Made by a program: the position numbers and the translations under genes. 64,000 bases of DNA, taken from Lathyrus oleraceus. Taxonomy: Eukaryota; Streptophyta; Magnoliopsida; Fabales; Fabaceae. The DNA lies in the NCBI RefSeq assembly GCF_024323335.1, contig NC_066584.1, forward strand, positions 432,847,408-432,911,407. Reading direction: 5' to 3'. Shown here piece after piece: positions 1 to 12,134 of this stretch; position 1 is the first letter of the stretch; the number at the start of each line of letters is the position of its first letter. The notes below the pieces were generated by a model, which was not told where the DNA came from, ran no database searches, and saw only the letters and a program-made list of their open reading frames with translations.

Positions 1-787
1 ATCTTGTTGTGTTGTTCATGATTATCAAGCTCATGATAGAAATCAAGAACCAAGACTCATTTACCCAAAAAATTGAGAGAACCTTGTGTGCGTCTTCTTC
101 GTTCACATTCATCTAATCCCTTAACTAACGCCTAGTGTTTTTAGATTGCTTGTGAGATATTATGTTGTTATTCATCATTTTCATCCTAAGCCTTTTTCCA
201 TTATTGAGGACCTTCATATCTAAAGATTGAGCGTTGAAGGAGACTAGTGGTACATTAGGGTATCTAATATTTTTGTGTGAAGTTTGTTGTTTGTAACAGG
301 TGTATATAAATATTCTTGAATGCAGTTTGGTCTTTATTGTCGTCTATCAAGGGGAGAGTTTTAATATGCTCCTAAAAAGACTTTGGTGAGATCAAGTATC
401 ACCTGTCCATAAGGAGGAGTTAGAATTTATCCTTCGTTGGTGGAGTTGGAGAAAGATAGCTCGCAGACAAAGTTGGGAGTTGTCCAATATGCGCTCAGTT
501 AAAGACAATCGCTCGGACAATAAATCAGTGGAATCAGGGGGGTCACAACACACAAATACTTGGACCAGGTTATTGTGGATATAGAGGTTATTAGATTAAG
601 ATCTTTTAGAGATCTTCTTTTTGTCTGTAGTTTGAGTGTCTGCATGAACAAAGGGAATTATTGTGTGATAGTTCGTTGTAACCAAAATGCGTGTATCAAG
701 TTTATCAAAATAGAGGAAGATCGTGATTATTTTCCAGTGGTTAATTAATACCATTGAAGAGTGGAATAGGAAAAACGAGAACGAATG
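1..787. other. Unassigned AT-rich DNA
   Basis: I recognise no protein domain, RNA gene or LTR boundary here. The only open frames are about 60-70 codons, overlap on both strands and match nothing I know. The stretch resumes after the MITE at 1443, so it was once continuous with 1443-2800. Confidence 0.4.
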
Positions 788-795
788 TTGAACCA

Positions 796-1434
796 TAGGG
801 GTGTACACGGGTTGGGTTGGATCGGGTTTGGCCTAACCCGTTACCTAACCCGTTTAAACTTTAATGGGTTGGGTTCGTAGTTCACCAGTAATTTCATTTT
901 TAAAATCGACTCGTTCATTCATGGGATGGACTGGGTTGGGTTCGCGGGTTGTGTTTTAAAAGATAAATATTTTTTTAATGATTTTTTCAAGAAAAAAAAT
1001 TAACACAATTAAAATTAGATGAAACATGTCATATAATGTCTAATAAAATTTATCAACACGACATACCACTTGATAGTAGTATAAAATTCCACTAGACACG
1101 TTATTTTCATAAAATATATAAGTTGGAAATGATGTAAAGAAAAATAAGAAACAACATTTAGTCTTAAAATTACGTAAACTAATTGGTCTAATAGTGAGAT
1201 ATTGATTTTATATTATTATTTAAAATAATAATAAATTACTAATGTCACATCAATGAGTTGGGTCAATGGGTTTGCGGGTTAAGAAATTCAAACTCGATAC
1301 CCAAACCAAAACTGTTCGGATTGTTGCGGGTGGGGTTGGGTATACCTGTAAATGAATCGGTTTGAATAATTTATGGATTGGTTCGATTTGGGTCAGTGGG
1401 TTCGCGGGCCCACTTACACCCACGAACACCCCTA
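796..1434. mobile_element. hAT-like non-autonomous DNA transposon (MITE)
   Basis: A 639-bp element with no coding capacity. It begins TAGGGGTGT and ends with the exact inverse ACACCCCTA; beyond these 9 bp the inverted repeat is imperfect. It is flanked by near-identical 8-bp direct repeats, TTGAACCA at 788-795 and CTGAACCA at 1435-1442 (7 of 8 match), as expected for hAT insertions. Both ends are rich in GGGTTGGGTT and AACCCG runs, while the middle is AT-rich. No transposase is visible, so it would have depended on an autonomous relative elsewhere. The family name rests only on TIR sequence and duplication length. Confidence 0.7.
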
Positions 1435-1442
1435 CTGAACCA

Positions 1443-2800
1443 CTATATATCTCTGTGTATCTTTTCTTCTTCCTTATCTCCTTTATTTTAATAACATCCA
1501 TTAATATCGTTATTGCATTATTGCATTAATTGTATGCTACACAAGTTAGACTATGCTTATAGAGATTTAATGTATAAGCCTAGGTCTGTGGTGTACCAAT
1601 CTTATAGAATTATCATGAATCTAGTTATGACTTTTAAATCTCTTTGTTTAAAGCGGATTTTGTTGTCTTGTGATTGACTTGCATTAGAAGCAATAAAGCA
1701 CTTAGTAATATCTTGTATTATTTTCTTTGATGTAATTCATTGAGATGCTTCCAAATTCTCTTGTTTTTGTGTTTTGCTTCTGCACTTCTTAAAATCTCTA
1801 ATTTCGTTTATGAGACCTAAAATGTTTTTGCAATTTTATTAAGGGAAAATGGTCTATTCGACCTCCCCTTCTAGACCTCTTTGTGTCCATATTTTGACCC
1901 AAAAATTTGCATCAGAGTTGCGCTTTTGATCAAAGTATTGCGACTCCAAAAGTTGAGGATATGGTTCCTTTGATCCTAGACGAGTTTTTCTAATAGTTTG
2001 AAAGCTCATGTAACTCAATGAATTCCAATGAACCTACATTGATTTACTAATGTATGGTTATTCATTGCATGCATTACATAGGTTAACTTAAAACATTAAT
2101 TGTATTGAAGATACTCTCTAAGTTTTGATTCATCCAGGATTGAACTGACAATATTTTGAGGATTATGCAGTGTAACCAAAAACCTAACACTATGTTTTGA
2201 AGATTGCTCTTAGGTGATTATAATATAATTGAACATGTATTCACACCATAACACATTGGAATCTTTGTGAGATAAAAAGAAAAGGAACAAAAAAACATCT
2301 CCTAAATGACCAATTCTTCCAAGGTTATTGTAAAAAGAAGATCAATACAGTTTTATGACTATTGGCAATGATTCTCTGAAGTTTCAACAATTACAAAAGA
2401 TTCAAGGATGAAATATACTCCTTTAAACGCTATTGATCATCTAAGAGTTGAACCAATTATTCGGGATTGACAAGTTGTGTCAATCAGTGATAATCAAAGC
2501 ATTGTTGTTCAAAGTTTATCTGAAGCCTAGGCTCTCCATGAGGCAGTCTGCTTACTTTGGATTGGAAAGTTGTAACCATGCTATTGGAATGATCTTGTGA
2601 TTGAAAGGTCACGTAATACATACCGCCAGGTCTCCAGGTTATCTTTACAATGTCAATAAATACAAAATATGCACCCTAAATCGGAAGAAGAAAAAGAATG
2701 AGTTGGTATATGAATGAAAGAATAAACATTGTATATTATATTGGTAGTTTTGAACTTGATTATGTTTCTCAACATTATATTTCTCTAAAGAAAGTTTGCA
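1443..2800. other. Unassigned DNA, no recognisable gene
   Basis: AT-rich sequence with no long open frame and no recognisable domain on either strand. It may be old retroelement non-coding DNA, but I cannot place it in a family. From about 2800 onward a minus-strand Ty3 RNase H remnant becomes readable. Confidence 0.4.
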
Positions 2801-3669
2801 TATTATAGTGAGATGAAGGCGACGATCATCGTCTATGGGAAGGGGAATTACACCACCACATGATTCTACAGTTGCGTTCCTTCCGTTATGGCGTGGTCTA
2901 CTATACAATCAGCAACAATTTGGCCTTTAACGGCGCGTAAGTCGGAGAATACTTTGTTAAGGCCAAAGCCCACTTTCATATTTTACTACGTAGAATTGGT
3001 TTCGACAACATATGTTTGATGATATCAAAATGCAAATAGTCAAACACATTTATTGATTTGATATAATATTTTAATTTCATACAAGAGAAATACAAAGAAA
3101 TGCACAACTTCTCTATTAAGCTATACCTAGCTTCTGCATTGTTCAATAGTCGACTGAGATAATATAAGTCCCTTTCGACTCCATCATCATCTTCATGGGA
3201 TAACATACTGCCTATTGTCGAACCTGATGCAGGCATATACAATTTCATGCTTGTCTCTCATGGAAGGTAATAATATATGAGGTTTCAAAAAATATGCCTT
3301 GATGTCATCAAATTCCTTTTGACGTTCTGGTTCCCATCTAAAGCCTTCATCCCTCTTCAAGCGTAGAAATTGATAGAAAACCTCCATTTTTCTGCTTAGA
3401 TTTGATATAAACCTTCTTAGAATTTTTTCCCAAGTAGAGATTGAAGTTGCTTTTTATTCGTTGGAGGCTCTGTATTAAGTATGGCCTTCGTCTTGTTCAG
3501 AGTTATTTCGATGCCTTTCTTATGTACCGCGAAACCCAAAAAATTGATTGCATTGACATAAAAATCACACTTTAATGGATTCATCTTCAGTTAATATTTC
3601 CTCATCCTTTCAAAGAACTGTTGAAGGTGGTTTAAGTGACCACTTTCTGATGAGGACCTGGTGACTATG
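2800..3669 (-). pseudogene. Ty3/Tat-type pol remnant (RT end, RNase H), part 1
   Basis: Read on the minus strand, this gives the end of a Ty3 reverse transcriptase and the following RNase H, in fragments across several frames. Recognisable pieces, in coding order, are the RT thumb with KMNPLKCDFYV and NFLGFAVHKKGIEI (about 3640-3500), the connection region with FRWEPERQKEFDDIKAYF (3390-3290), the RNase H segment GVERDLYYLSRLLNNAEARY and HFDIIKHMLSKPIL (3250-2980), and VKGQIVADCIVDHA (about 2940-2870). Stops and frameshifts throughout show a dead copy. The IVADFIVDHA-type ending suggests the Tat/Ogre side of Ty3. The coding sequence is cut at 3669 by the element at 3670-11219 and resumes at 11220. 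Confidence 0.8.
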
Positions 3670-5390
3670 TGAAATTCTGGTGTAGTCAGTATTCAGATGT
3701 TCTACTCCAAGTCATGACATCTGATCTAACATTGTACCTGATACAGCAAGACAGTTATTACACTCAGTACTAATGTGCACCCTTTCACAGTGTCACATCC
3801 TCTCCTTCTATGTCATCCTAGAATGGAGGAACACTTAGTTATGTGCACCATAACATTCACTACTGTTGTTTTCCTACACAGTTATCAGCACGATGTCTCG
3901 ATCCTGTTTTGGACATCATCTGTTACATTGTTCCAGTTTGTTGGTCATGTACTTGTATTTCCTAGATTAAAGGTTGTAACAAGTTAAACTAATCTCCACT
4001 TCTTAAGGAGCTAACAAATAGATTATTTGTTAGGTTCATTAATTGTAGCTTAGTTGTTAGTTTCCTAGATTTTAGATCAGCTGGTGGATTCCTGAAGAGT
4101 AGCCTGAGAAAAATCCTGAAACAGAAAAACTAACCATCCAACAATATAGCATATGCTGTCAGGAATGAATGTCACAACATTTCGTCTGACATCCAAGCCC
4201 AGAACCATATGCTCAGTCTGTTTAGTTCCTGAACACAGACTGCTAAATTTGCTGTACTGTAAAAGACCAACCAGTCTCTACTTCAGTATCAGCTTACTGG
4301 AAGAACTGTCAAGACATCCAGTTTGACAATTTCACACTGCTCTTTTGGCCAGGTCTGATATGCTTTTTAAAACCAGACTTCACTACATACTGATCTGAAT
4401 TCATCAGCTTATTAAACAGTATGTGTTGTTGTTGATGATTGTCAAAACATTCTGATTGACATTCCAACAGAAGGCTATGTATCAGGTTTGTTATTAACTT
4501 GATTGGCAGACTGTAACACAACCTGAATTATGGCAGACATGATTATAACATGCAGTAGGTAAACAAACACAGGAAATTGTTAACCCAGTTCAGTCCAACA
4601 TGACCTACATCTGGGGGCTACCAAGCCAGGAAGAAGATCCACTATTAGTAGTATCAATTCAGAGTTAAACTCCCCCGTTTACAACTCCTCACTTAATCCC
4701 TACCCAATGCAATCTATACCTAGGAACTCCTAGATAGAAACCTCCAGTTTCCATTCCTATCACTACAAATACAATGTAATGTGCAAACACCTTGAACTTG
4801 CTTCACAGCTTCATTCAAGAACATAATTACTCTTGCCTACAGGCTTTGAGTAACAAACACTCTCAGGTTTACCACTGAGAAACACATGGTAACCTTCCCA
4901 CAGATTGGAAGGTTTACCTTACACACACCCCTAAAAATTCATTCTAAGAGGCTTACAAAAACTAGATTACAATCAGCTATTTATAACCTAATCACCCAAC
5001 TGGATTTGGGCCTTCAGAAAGTTGCAGCAGACTTGTTCTTTGCTGTTGCAACTTCAGCAGAAAAATTCTGCTACAAACAAGGTCTTCAAGTTCCTAAACT
5101 CTCTCCATATATATATCCATATTTTGAGCCTATATATCTTCTGATTTAGTCTTCAAGACCTCCACCTGGGAGTTAGGATATTCACCAGATATCCTTGCTG
5201 ATCCCAGAACATATACTGAATTAATTAATTCAGTTTCCTACACATGTGCGATGTCACAGACCTGACGTCGTGACATCGTACATGACATGTTGGTCCAGAT
5301 GTTGAATTTCTTCAACCCAACATATTAAAACAACAGAGGTGATTACATTATTTGTTTTCTAAAATTAATGCCAATCCTGAGGTATTAACA
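3670..5390 (-). repeat. 3' LTR of the non-autonomous element
   Basis: 1721 bp, TG...CA, a near-perfect match to the LTR at 9500-11219. In element orientation the U3 end lies at 5390. Near 5250-5275 it holds an inverted repeat, CGATGTCAC and GTGACATCG, flanking a TGACGTC core. A TATAAATAG box lies on the minus strand at 4977-4985. Small open frames in it recur in the other LTR because the sequence is duplicated, and they are not genes. Confidence 0.92.
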
Positions 5391-5406
5391 ATCTCCCCCT
5401 TTGGCA
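5391..5406 (-). promoter_or_regulatory. Polypurine tract of the non-autonomous element
   Basis: On the minus strand, TGCCAAAGGGGGAGAT directly abuts the LTR start TGTTAATACC. This is the expected plus-strand primer for reverse transcription and fixes the element's orientation. Confidence 0.85.
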
Positions 5407-8400
5407 AATTTTAGCTAAAACAAATAATCCTCTGTTATTATCTCCCCCACCATGAACACCAATGTTGGTGTACATGAGGAAGTAGAGAAACAAGGCTCAG
5501 TTGTTCCAGAACCCTTCCCTTCAACAGGAGAGCTTCCTGAAGAGTATGTAATGCTGAGTACATAGACAATGTAACTCAGATCACAGGGCACAACTGTTCT
5601 CTTAACTCAGATCACAAGACACAAGTGGTAATTCAGTTGGTGAATTTTGTGTCTAACCCCAACCCCAACTTTCTGTTTGTTACCACAGTGATCTGTTTGC
5701 TTCTCGACCCCAGGACGTTTCTTTCTCTCCCCCTTTTTAGCTAAACATTTGTAAAGGCACCCTTCACAAAACCAGATCCAGGCGCAGCTTGCCCAGACCT
5801 TAACATACCCCATGATTCTGAGATTGGAGTGTATCTGTTGTGGGGAGAAGGGGGGGCTCTTGCATCCTTTAAATAGTCCAGCCTGTGCTTAGGAATATCC
5901 GGTAGGAATAAATGCTTGGTCAAGATGCATTTATTTTTGCTGAGAAACAGTCAGAGAATCACCAACAAAATCTCAGACTATCTTTGAATACCTTTTATAG
6001 CTCTTGACTGTTTCTTTTCCAAAACAGCCGTTCCAGTGTATGGAGACCATTCCATATATGCAGTCAGACACGTTGCACGCGATGTCTTAACATTCCTGCA
6101 TTCAGCCAGTATTCAACAATACCTCTGTCATACCTCCAGTAGATACTTGACACCTAGCACTGCTACAGCCAACTTTTCACACTTCAGTTGATGGTTACTC
6201 CCCCTGTACCACACAGCTGTAGCCAACAGGCTTATTCTGGTTTATCAGACTTAGCCACATCACCCTTATAATTCCTAATGACTTTATAATTCAGAAGGAA
6301 TTAACAGCAATGTCCAGGGCAATGTCATGACATCCGGTCAGACATTCTTCTGCTCACTCAGCCTTGACATACATCACAGCATCCTGATAACTACCTAGTC
6401 ATCTGAGAGCACATAGACCACAAGCTTGGTGATTGCTTGCAGCACAAAGGCACAACTCCCCCTGTCATGGACAACCTACTCTCTTGGAGGTCACACATGA
6501 TCATATCCAACATCCCAAGGTTGGACCTTCACCTACTTCCTGATTCAAAGAGATTCCAGACCACTTGATGAAAGGAAAACATAAGACGCATCTTCATGTC
6601 TTCAAGAGCGCACCCTCTGTCCAACCCTCTTGGCTGAACACATCCATACTCTGTGTCACTTTCTCTTCTAACCAGAACAGAAGATCACTTCACAAGATGT
6701 TTTAACATCAGCTGGGACTTCCTTCACAGCATCACAAGGAGCACTATCTGATAGACTTCAGCTATTACTGAGTCCTCAGCTTGGGCCAGAGGAACCCAGA
6801 CATACATTGGGATATATACACTCTCATCCCACTACCAGAGACAGTCTTCCATAGATAGCTCAGAACTTCTACCACAAGCTCCAAGAGATGAATAGAGAAC
6901 ACCTCCTTTTGTCTTCAACTTAATACTTTATAGTTCAAAAGTAATTTGTCTCAGACTTTCCTCAAGAATAATCAGCTGCCTTATGTTGATTACCTTGATT
7001 CTTCGAACTCACTTCTGAGATAGACCAACTGCCACTGGTTGAATACCTCCTTCATGAATTCTCATATGAAAAGGTCAAATGCTGCTTTTTGACCTCCCCA
7101 AGTTTATCAGACTTCTCCCAAAGATATTCTGACCTTCCAAGTGAGACTTGAACTTCAAGCTACATGTTGAACAAAGCTTAGCTCTTCTAAGACATGCACA
7201 TGTACCATCCTTTCTATCCAGCAACTCCAAAGTACTGCTACGAGGACGACCCTTTTGAAGTATCCAATCTACAACCCTGTAGACCCTTCTATCTCAAGTT
7301 GATGTGCCACTTCACCAACTAAGAGTCTGATGTTGAGCCAAATGTCATAACATTGTTTTTTTTTTTGGCATCTAGCTGTTGAATTCAGCTCCTTCTTCTG
7401 CCACTTGAAAGAACTTCCTCCCTTCACAGAACAAGAGTTCAATGTTCTCATAGACTTGATTGTGGAACCAAGTTTGAGTAAACAACCTCCATCCTGCAAG
7501 TTTGCAGTTAAGTCATCCAAGCTCACACCTTGATGAATCCCTGCTTCTTTTCCAAAGACATCAGACACTCTGATGTATGAGTCTTCAGAAGGATCAGTTG
7601 GGAACTAACCCTTCAGCTCTGCCAAGGATTCCACTTCCTGAAGCAAGGCTGTTTCCATGAGGTTAAGAATGCTGCCACTTGTTCTTAACTCCACAGTGTG
7701 CATTAGCCAATGCACTTCCTTACCTAGATCAGAATTAAACTGATCCAAGTAACCACCATCAAGACTATGATGTCTTCTTCTTCTTGTACATACCAGGGCT
7801 GAACATGTTTCTTGCCAGGAAACCTTTTCAGAGATCATATGCTTTTGCTGCCACCAAAGAGATAGATCATAAGCCACTGTACTGTCCTTCCTGTGATTCT
7901 GCACAGGGTCTTGAAGAAGTGATGTTCCAACATCTTTAAGAACATCAGTTATCTTGAGCTCCAAGGATAATCAATTAAACACTTGCACTTGGCACAAGTA
8001 GACATTGATCTTAAATCCTTTCCCAATCATCCCTTCAGATACTTCCACCATAAGAATACTTTGAAAATACTCTTCTTGCGTCAACATCTTCTGCTTGCAA
8101 GTACCTCAACAGTCTTGAGACTCTTTCCAGATTAGATTCATCCTTAGGAATGAGAGAGATGAATCCTTCCTTGCAAATGTGTCACATAACAACCAGAACC
8201 CATGTGACACAGGTCAACAGCCAACCAGACCCTAGGCTGACCGAACGTGAGGAGGTTAACCAAACTCCCCCTCAAATTATCAATCATGGAAACTCCACAC
8301 CATTATCCATGCATTGTACACAAATGTCTCAACATGACATCCACCATCCCTTACCAGTGGCAACTAACTCCTCCAATCACACCAATCAGACTTCAGCTGA

Positions 8401-9485
8401 CCATAAGTACTAGTGAGACACACAACACCAGTCGATAGTAGATATGCATTGCCAGAGCATATTACCTCAACCAACCTCTGAATCTTCATATTCTCACTCC
8501 TAGTAAGAACTGCCACTTCTGAACGTGGTGTTTGAATAACAAGATTCATGGTTCCAACCCCCTTAAATGATATCACAATCAGGTTACCCCATTATTGACT
8601 GCTAACATCCAGGAGACTTGTCTTCCAACACACCATAGTACTTCAGGGAACAACTATCCAATCCTGATCAAACTGCAGGAAGATGCCTAACAGCAGGAGA
8701 TTGTACAATGTCACATCTCAACCAGCTCAACTTCCAGGGATGACCTTCTTGAGCACACAACCAGTTGACCCTGCTCTTGTCAACTTGGCACACACAGATG
8801 TCTCCTCTTCCAGGTCAGGAGTAGGTTCCAAACAGAATTATCTCTTTGTTTGAACCCTAAAAACATCTGCTCTTCAACCAGTAGCTGCATACTTGTTGAA
8901 CAACATGTTCTAACATCACATAGAACATTGGTTCCACCTCCTTAGAACAAACCTTCCTTGAAGGTCTTCAAGGTCTTCATATACACTACTCAAGCGAGTA
9001 AGAGAATCAGTGATTAAGTGACTCTTACCATCCTGAAGTGAGAACGTCATGATGAGTGGACTTGAGGGGACTCAAGTATCTTTGACATCTTCAGTAGATT
9101 ATGATGAGATCTTGAACACAACAGCCTTTCATCCACATGAGGGGAAACTACATCAGAGTTTGAGTTTTGCCATGTATTATGCAGCGGAAATCATAATACA
9201 ACTCAACCTATGAACACACACTTCACCAGATTGGCCTCCAAGACCATACCAGGTTTGAATGTGTTTTAGTACTGGCACAGCTGTCCCACACACAGGCCAA
9301 TAACCAACCTCCAGAGACAGGTACACACCATTCCTGTCATGAACAGTCCATCCACCTACTTCAAGGGACCATTCAGGGAATTACAGAACCTTACACAGGT
9401 TCCAGCATCAGTACTAACATAACTCCTTGCCAGCTACCAGAAAGTATCACCCATGGATCTCATCCAGAGACAGAACAGGATGCCT
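5407..9485 (-). other. Non-coding interior of the non-autonomous element
   Basis: About 4.1 kb with no recognised protein domain. The longest minus-strand frames, near 7269-7568 and 7605-7964, carry no gag, zinc-knuckle, protease or RT motif. Further copies of the polypurine core AGGGGGAG occur on the minus strand at 5727-5734, 6198-6205, 6456-6463 and 8265-8272. Repeated polypurine motifs upstream of the 3' LTR are a described trait of Sireviruses. The interior may hold packaging and dimerisation signals, but this cannot be read from sequence. Confidence 0.7.
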
Positions 9486-9497
9486 GCTCTGATACCA
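9486..9497 (-). promoter_or_regulatory. Primer binding site (initiator Met tRNA)
   Basis: The minus strand reads TGGTATCAGAGC two bases inside the 5' LTR, complementary to the 3' end of plant initiator methionine tRNA. The flank GGATGCCTGCTCTGATACCA is identical at the Copia element's site (30979-30998 region), which supports a shared reverse-transcription machinery. Confidence 0.9.
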
Positions 9498-9499
9498 AT

Positions 9500-11219
9500 T
9501 GAAATTCTGGTGTAGTCAGTATTCAGATGTTCTACTCCAAGTCATGACATCTGATCTAACATTGTACCTGATACAGCAAGACAGTTATTACACTCAGTAC
9601 TAATGTGCACCCTTTCACAGTGTCACATCCTCTCCTTCTATGTCATCCTAGAATGGAGGAACACTTAGTTATGTGCACCATAACATTCACTACTGTTGTT
9701 TTCCTACACAGTTATCAGCACGATGTCTCGATCCTGTTTTGGACATCATCTGTTACATTGTTCCAGTTTGTTGGTCATGTACTTGTATTTCCTAGATTAA
9801 AGGTTGTAACAAGTTAAACTAATCTCCACTTCTTAAGGAGCTAACAAATAGATTATTTGTTAGGTTCATTAATTGTAGCTTAGTTGTTAGTTTCCTAGAT
9901 TTTAGATCAGCTGGTGGATTCCTGAAGAGTAGCCTGAGAAAAATCCTGAAACAGAAAAACTAACCATCCAACAATATAGCATATGCTGTCAGGAATGAAT
10001 GTCACAACATTTCTTCTGACATCCAAGCCCAGAACCATATGCTCAGTCTGTTTAGTTCCTGAACACAGACTGCTAAATTTGCTGTACTGTAAAAGACCAA
10101 CCAGTCTCTACTTCAGTATCAGCTTACTGGAAGAACTGTCAAGACATCCAATTTGACAATTTCACACTGCTCTTTTGGCCAGGTCTGATATGCTTTTTAA
10201 AACCAGACTTCACTACATACTGATCTGAATTCATCAGCTTATTAAACAGTATGTGCTGTTGTTGATGATTGTCAAAACATTCTGATTGACATTCCAACAG
10301 AAGGCTATGTATCAGGTTTGTTATTAACTTGATTGGCAGACTGTAACACAACCTGAATTATGGCAGACATGATTATAACATGCAGTAGGTAAACAAACAC
10401 AGGAAATTGTTAACCCAGTTCAGTCCAACATGACCTACATCTGGGGGCTACCAAGCCAGGAAGAAGATCCACTATTAGTAGTATCAATTCAGAGTTAAAC
10501 TCCCCCGTTTACAACTCCTCACTTAATCCCTACCCAATGCAATCTATACCTAGGAACTCCTAGATAGAAACCTCCAGTTTCCATTCCTATCACTACAAAT
10601 ACAATGTAATGTGCAAACACCTTGAACTTGCTTCACAGCTTCATTCAAGAACATAATTACTCTTGCCTACAGGCTTTGAGTAACAAACACTCTCAGGTTT
10701 ACCACTGAGAAACACATGGTAACCTTCCCACAGATTGGGAGGTTTACCTTACACACACCCCTAAAAATTCATTCTAAGAGGCTTACAAAAACTAGATTAC
10801 AATCAGCTATTTATAACCTAATCACCCAACTGGATTTGGGCCTTCAGAAAGTTGCAGCAGACTTGTTCTTTGCTGTTGCAACTTCAGCAGAAAAATTCTG
10901 CTACAAACAAGGTCTTCAAGTTCCTAAACTCTCTCCATATATATCTCCATATTTTGAGCCTATATATCTTCTGATTTAGTCTTCAAGACCTCCACCTGGG
11001 AGTTAGGATATTCACCAGATATCCTTGCTGATCCCAGAACATATACTGAATAATTAATTCAGTTTCCTACACATGTGCGATGTCACAGACCTGACGTCGT
11101 GACATCGTACATGACATGTTGGTCCAGATGTTGAATTTCTTCAACCCAACATATTAAAACAACAGAGGTGATTACATTATTTGTTTTCTAAAATTAATGC
11201 CAATCCTGAGGTATTAACA
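9500..11219 (-). repeat. 5' LTR of the non-autonomous element
   Basis: 1720 bp, partner of 3670-5390. Differences seen by eye include single substitutions near 10013, 10151, 10256, 10739 and 10946 and one missing T near 11052. This is about 99.6% identity, meaning a very recent insertion. Confidence 0.92.
10807..10815 (-). promoter_or_regulatory. TATA box in the 5' LTR
   Basis: The minus strand reads TATAAATAG, a strong plant TATA consensus, within the LTR that would drive transcription. Transcription would start about 30 bases further left, near 10780. The call rests on the motif only. Confidence 0.5.
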
Positions 11220-11500
11220 CTATGTCATCTATGTAAACCTCCATAAGAGTTTCAATAAAGTCATGAAACATAGAGTTCATTACCCTTTGGTAGGTTGCGC
11301 CATCATTCTTTCAGGCCAAATGATATCACCATCCACTCGTACGTTCCAAGGCTCTTGTCAGACTTGATTGGTAGTTTCAACTCCACCAAATCAAATCCTG
11401 ACTAATTCCCGACATCTCATGGTAATCCCAAGCATTGCAATCCTTGAAATCCTTCTGAATCTCGATTGCTTTTGAGATGAAAAAGAGAGGCCAGGATATG
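11220..11500 (-). pseudogene. Ty3/Tat-type pol remnant (RT core), part 2
   Basis: Minus-strand continuation of the remnant at 2800-3669, separated from it by the inserted element. Readable pieces include GTYEWMVISFGLK, NDGATYQR and MNSMFHDFIETLMEVYIDD, the RT core with the catalytic Y-I-D-D box next to the insertion point. A frameshift and a stop in the FGLK region show it is dead. Joining across the CTATG duplication places the insertion just after the Y-I-D-D box. Confidence 0.8.
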
Positions 11501-11639
11501 CTTGTCCTTTTAGCTCTCGAGTACTTAAATTTCCATTCGTACCTAGCTTGTGGTATGATACTTGTCTCTCACTTTAAGTCAATCACAACCAATCAAATTC
11601 AGTTTTTTTCGTCGTAGGGAATTCAAGAGTTTTTCATAA

Positions 11640-12134
11640 AGGACATGTTGTTTCCGTTCTACCACAATACAAACAACGCTTACACCTCTCATGTGCGAGT
11701 ATACAAGCAACATTTAATTGATAGAACACGAACGTTAACATTTTTCAATAAAAACAACCAACAAATACTAATTTTCTACCCCACAAACTTTGTGGCTCTG
11801 ATTTTCTCATTGCACTATGGAAATACATAGGCACAGGATTTCAAAATCTTGGCGAGCACATTAGTTAAAAACTTATTTTTCCTCTTAATTAAAACCAATT
11901 GTAAGTAAGATTTAGATAATAACACTCATCCATGCAAAACAATCAAAATAGTTCCCTTAGAGTACAACGGATGTGAGGGGTGTTAATACCTTCCATTTGC
12001 GTAATCGACTCCCGAACCCGAATTTGGTTGCAACAACTATCTTCTTTTTCTTTTAAGGGTTTTATCGATATTTTTCCTTTACTTTGGAATAAATAAAGTT
12101 TGGATGCGACTCTGTATTTTTTTGCAGCGCGACA
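11640..12134 (+). repeat. Tat/Ogre-type LTR 3' end fragment
   Basis: The last 190 bp match the U5 end of the two large Ogre LTRs in this window: GAGTAC..CGGATG, GGGTG.TAATACCTTCC and CGACTCCCGAACC, ending GCGACA. The left boundary is uncertain. Weaker similarity (ATGGAAATACATAGGCA, TTGGCGAGCAC) extends back to about 11780. It abuts LINE sequence at 12135. Confidence 0.6.

Larger units (their letters stand above)
3670..11219 (-). mobile_element. Young non-autonomous LTR retrotransposon (LARD-type), Sirevirus-like ends
   Basis: A complete 7550-bp element flanked by the 5-bp duplication CTATG (3665-3669 and 11220-11224). Its LTRs are about 1720 bp, begin TG and end CA, and differ at only about five bases plus one 1-bp indel, so the insertion is recent. 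Primer site and polypurine tract both place it on the minus strand. The 4.1-kb interior shows no gag, protease, integrase or RT motif in any frame, so it must be moved in trans. LTR start TGAAATTCTGG (window orientation), primer-site flank and polypurine tract closely match the Copia element at 12768-31872, the likely source of its enzymes. It interrupts a Ty3 RT remnant. Confidence 0.9.

Noticed and set aside
800..960. Interstitial telomere repeat (GGGTTGGGTT runs)
   Set aside because: The runs are not TTTAGGG arrays and lie inside a TIR-bounded element with 8-bp duplications.
7269..7964. Two minus-strand frames of 99 and 119 codons as a possible gag remnant
   Set aside because: No capsid, zinc-knuckle or coiled-coil pattern is visible and they lie in different frames. 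They are left as interior of a non-coding element.
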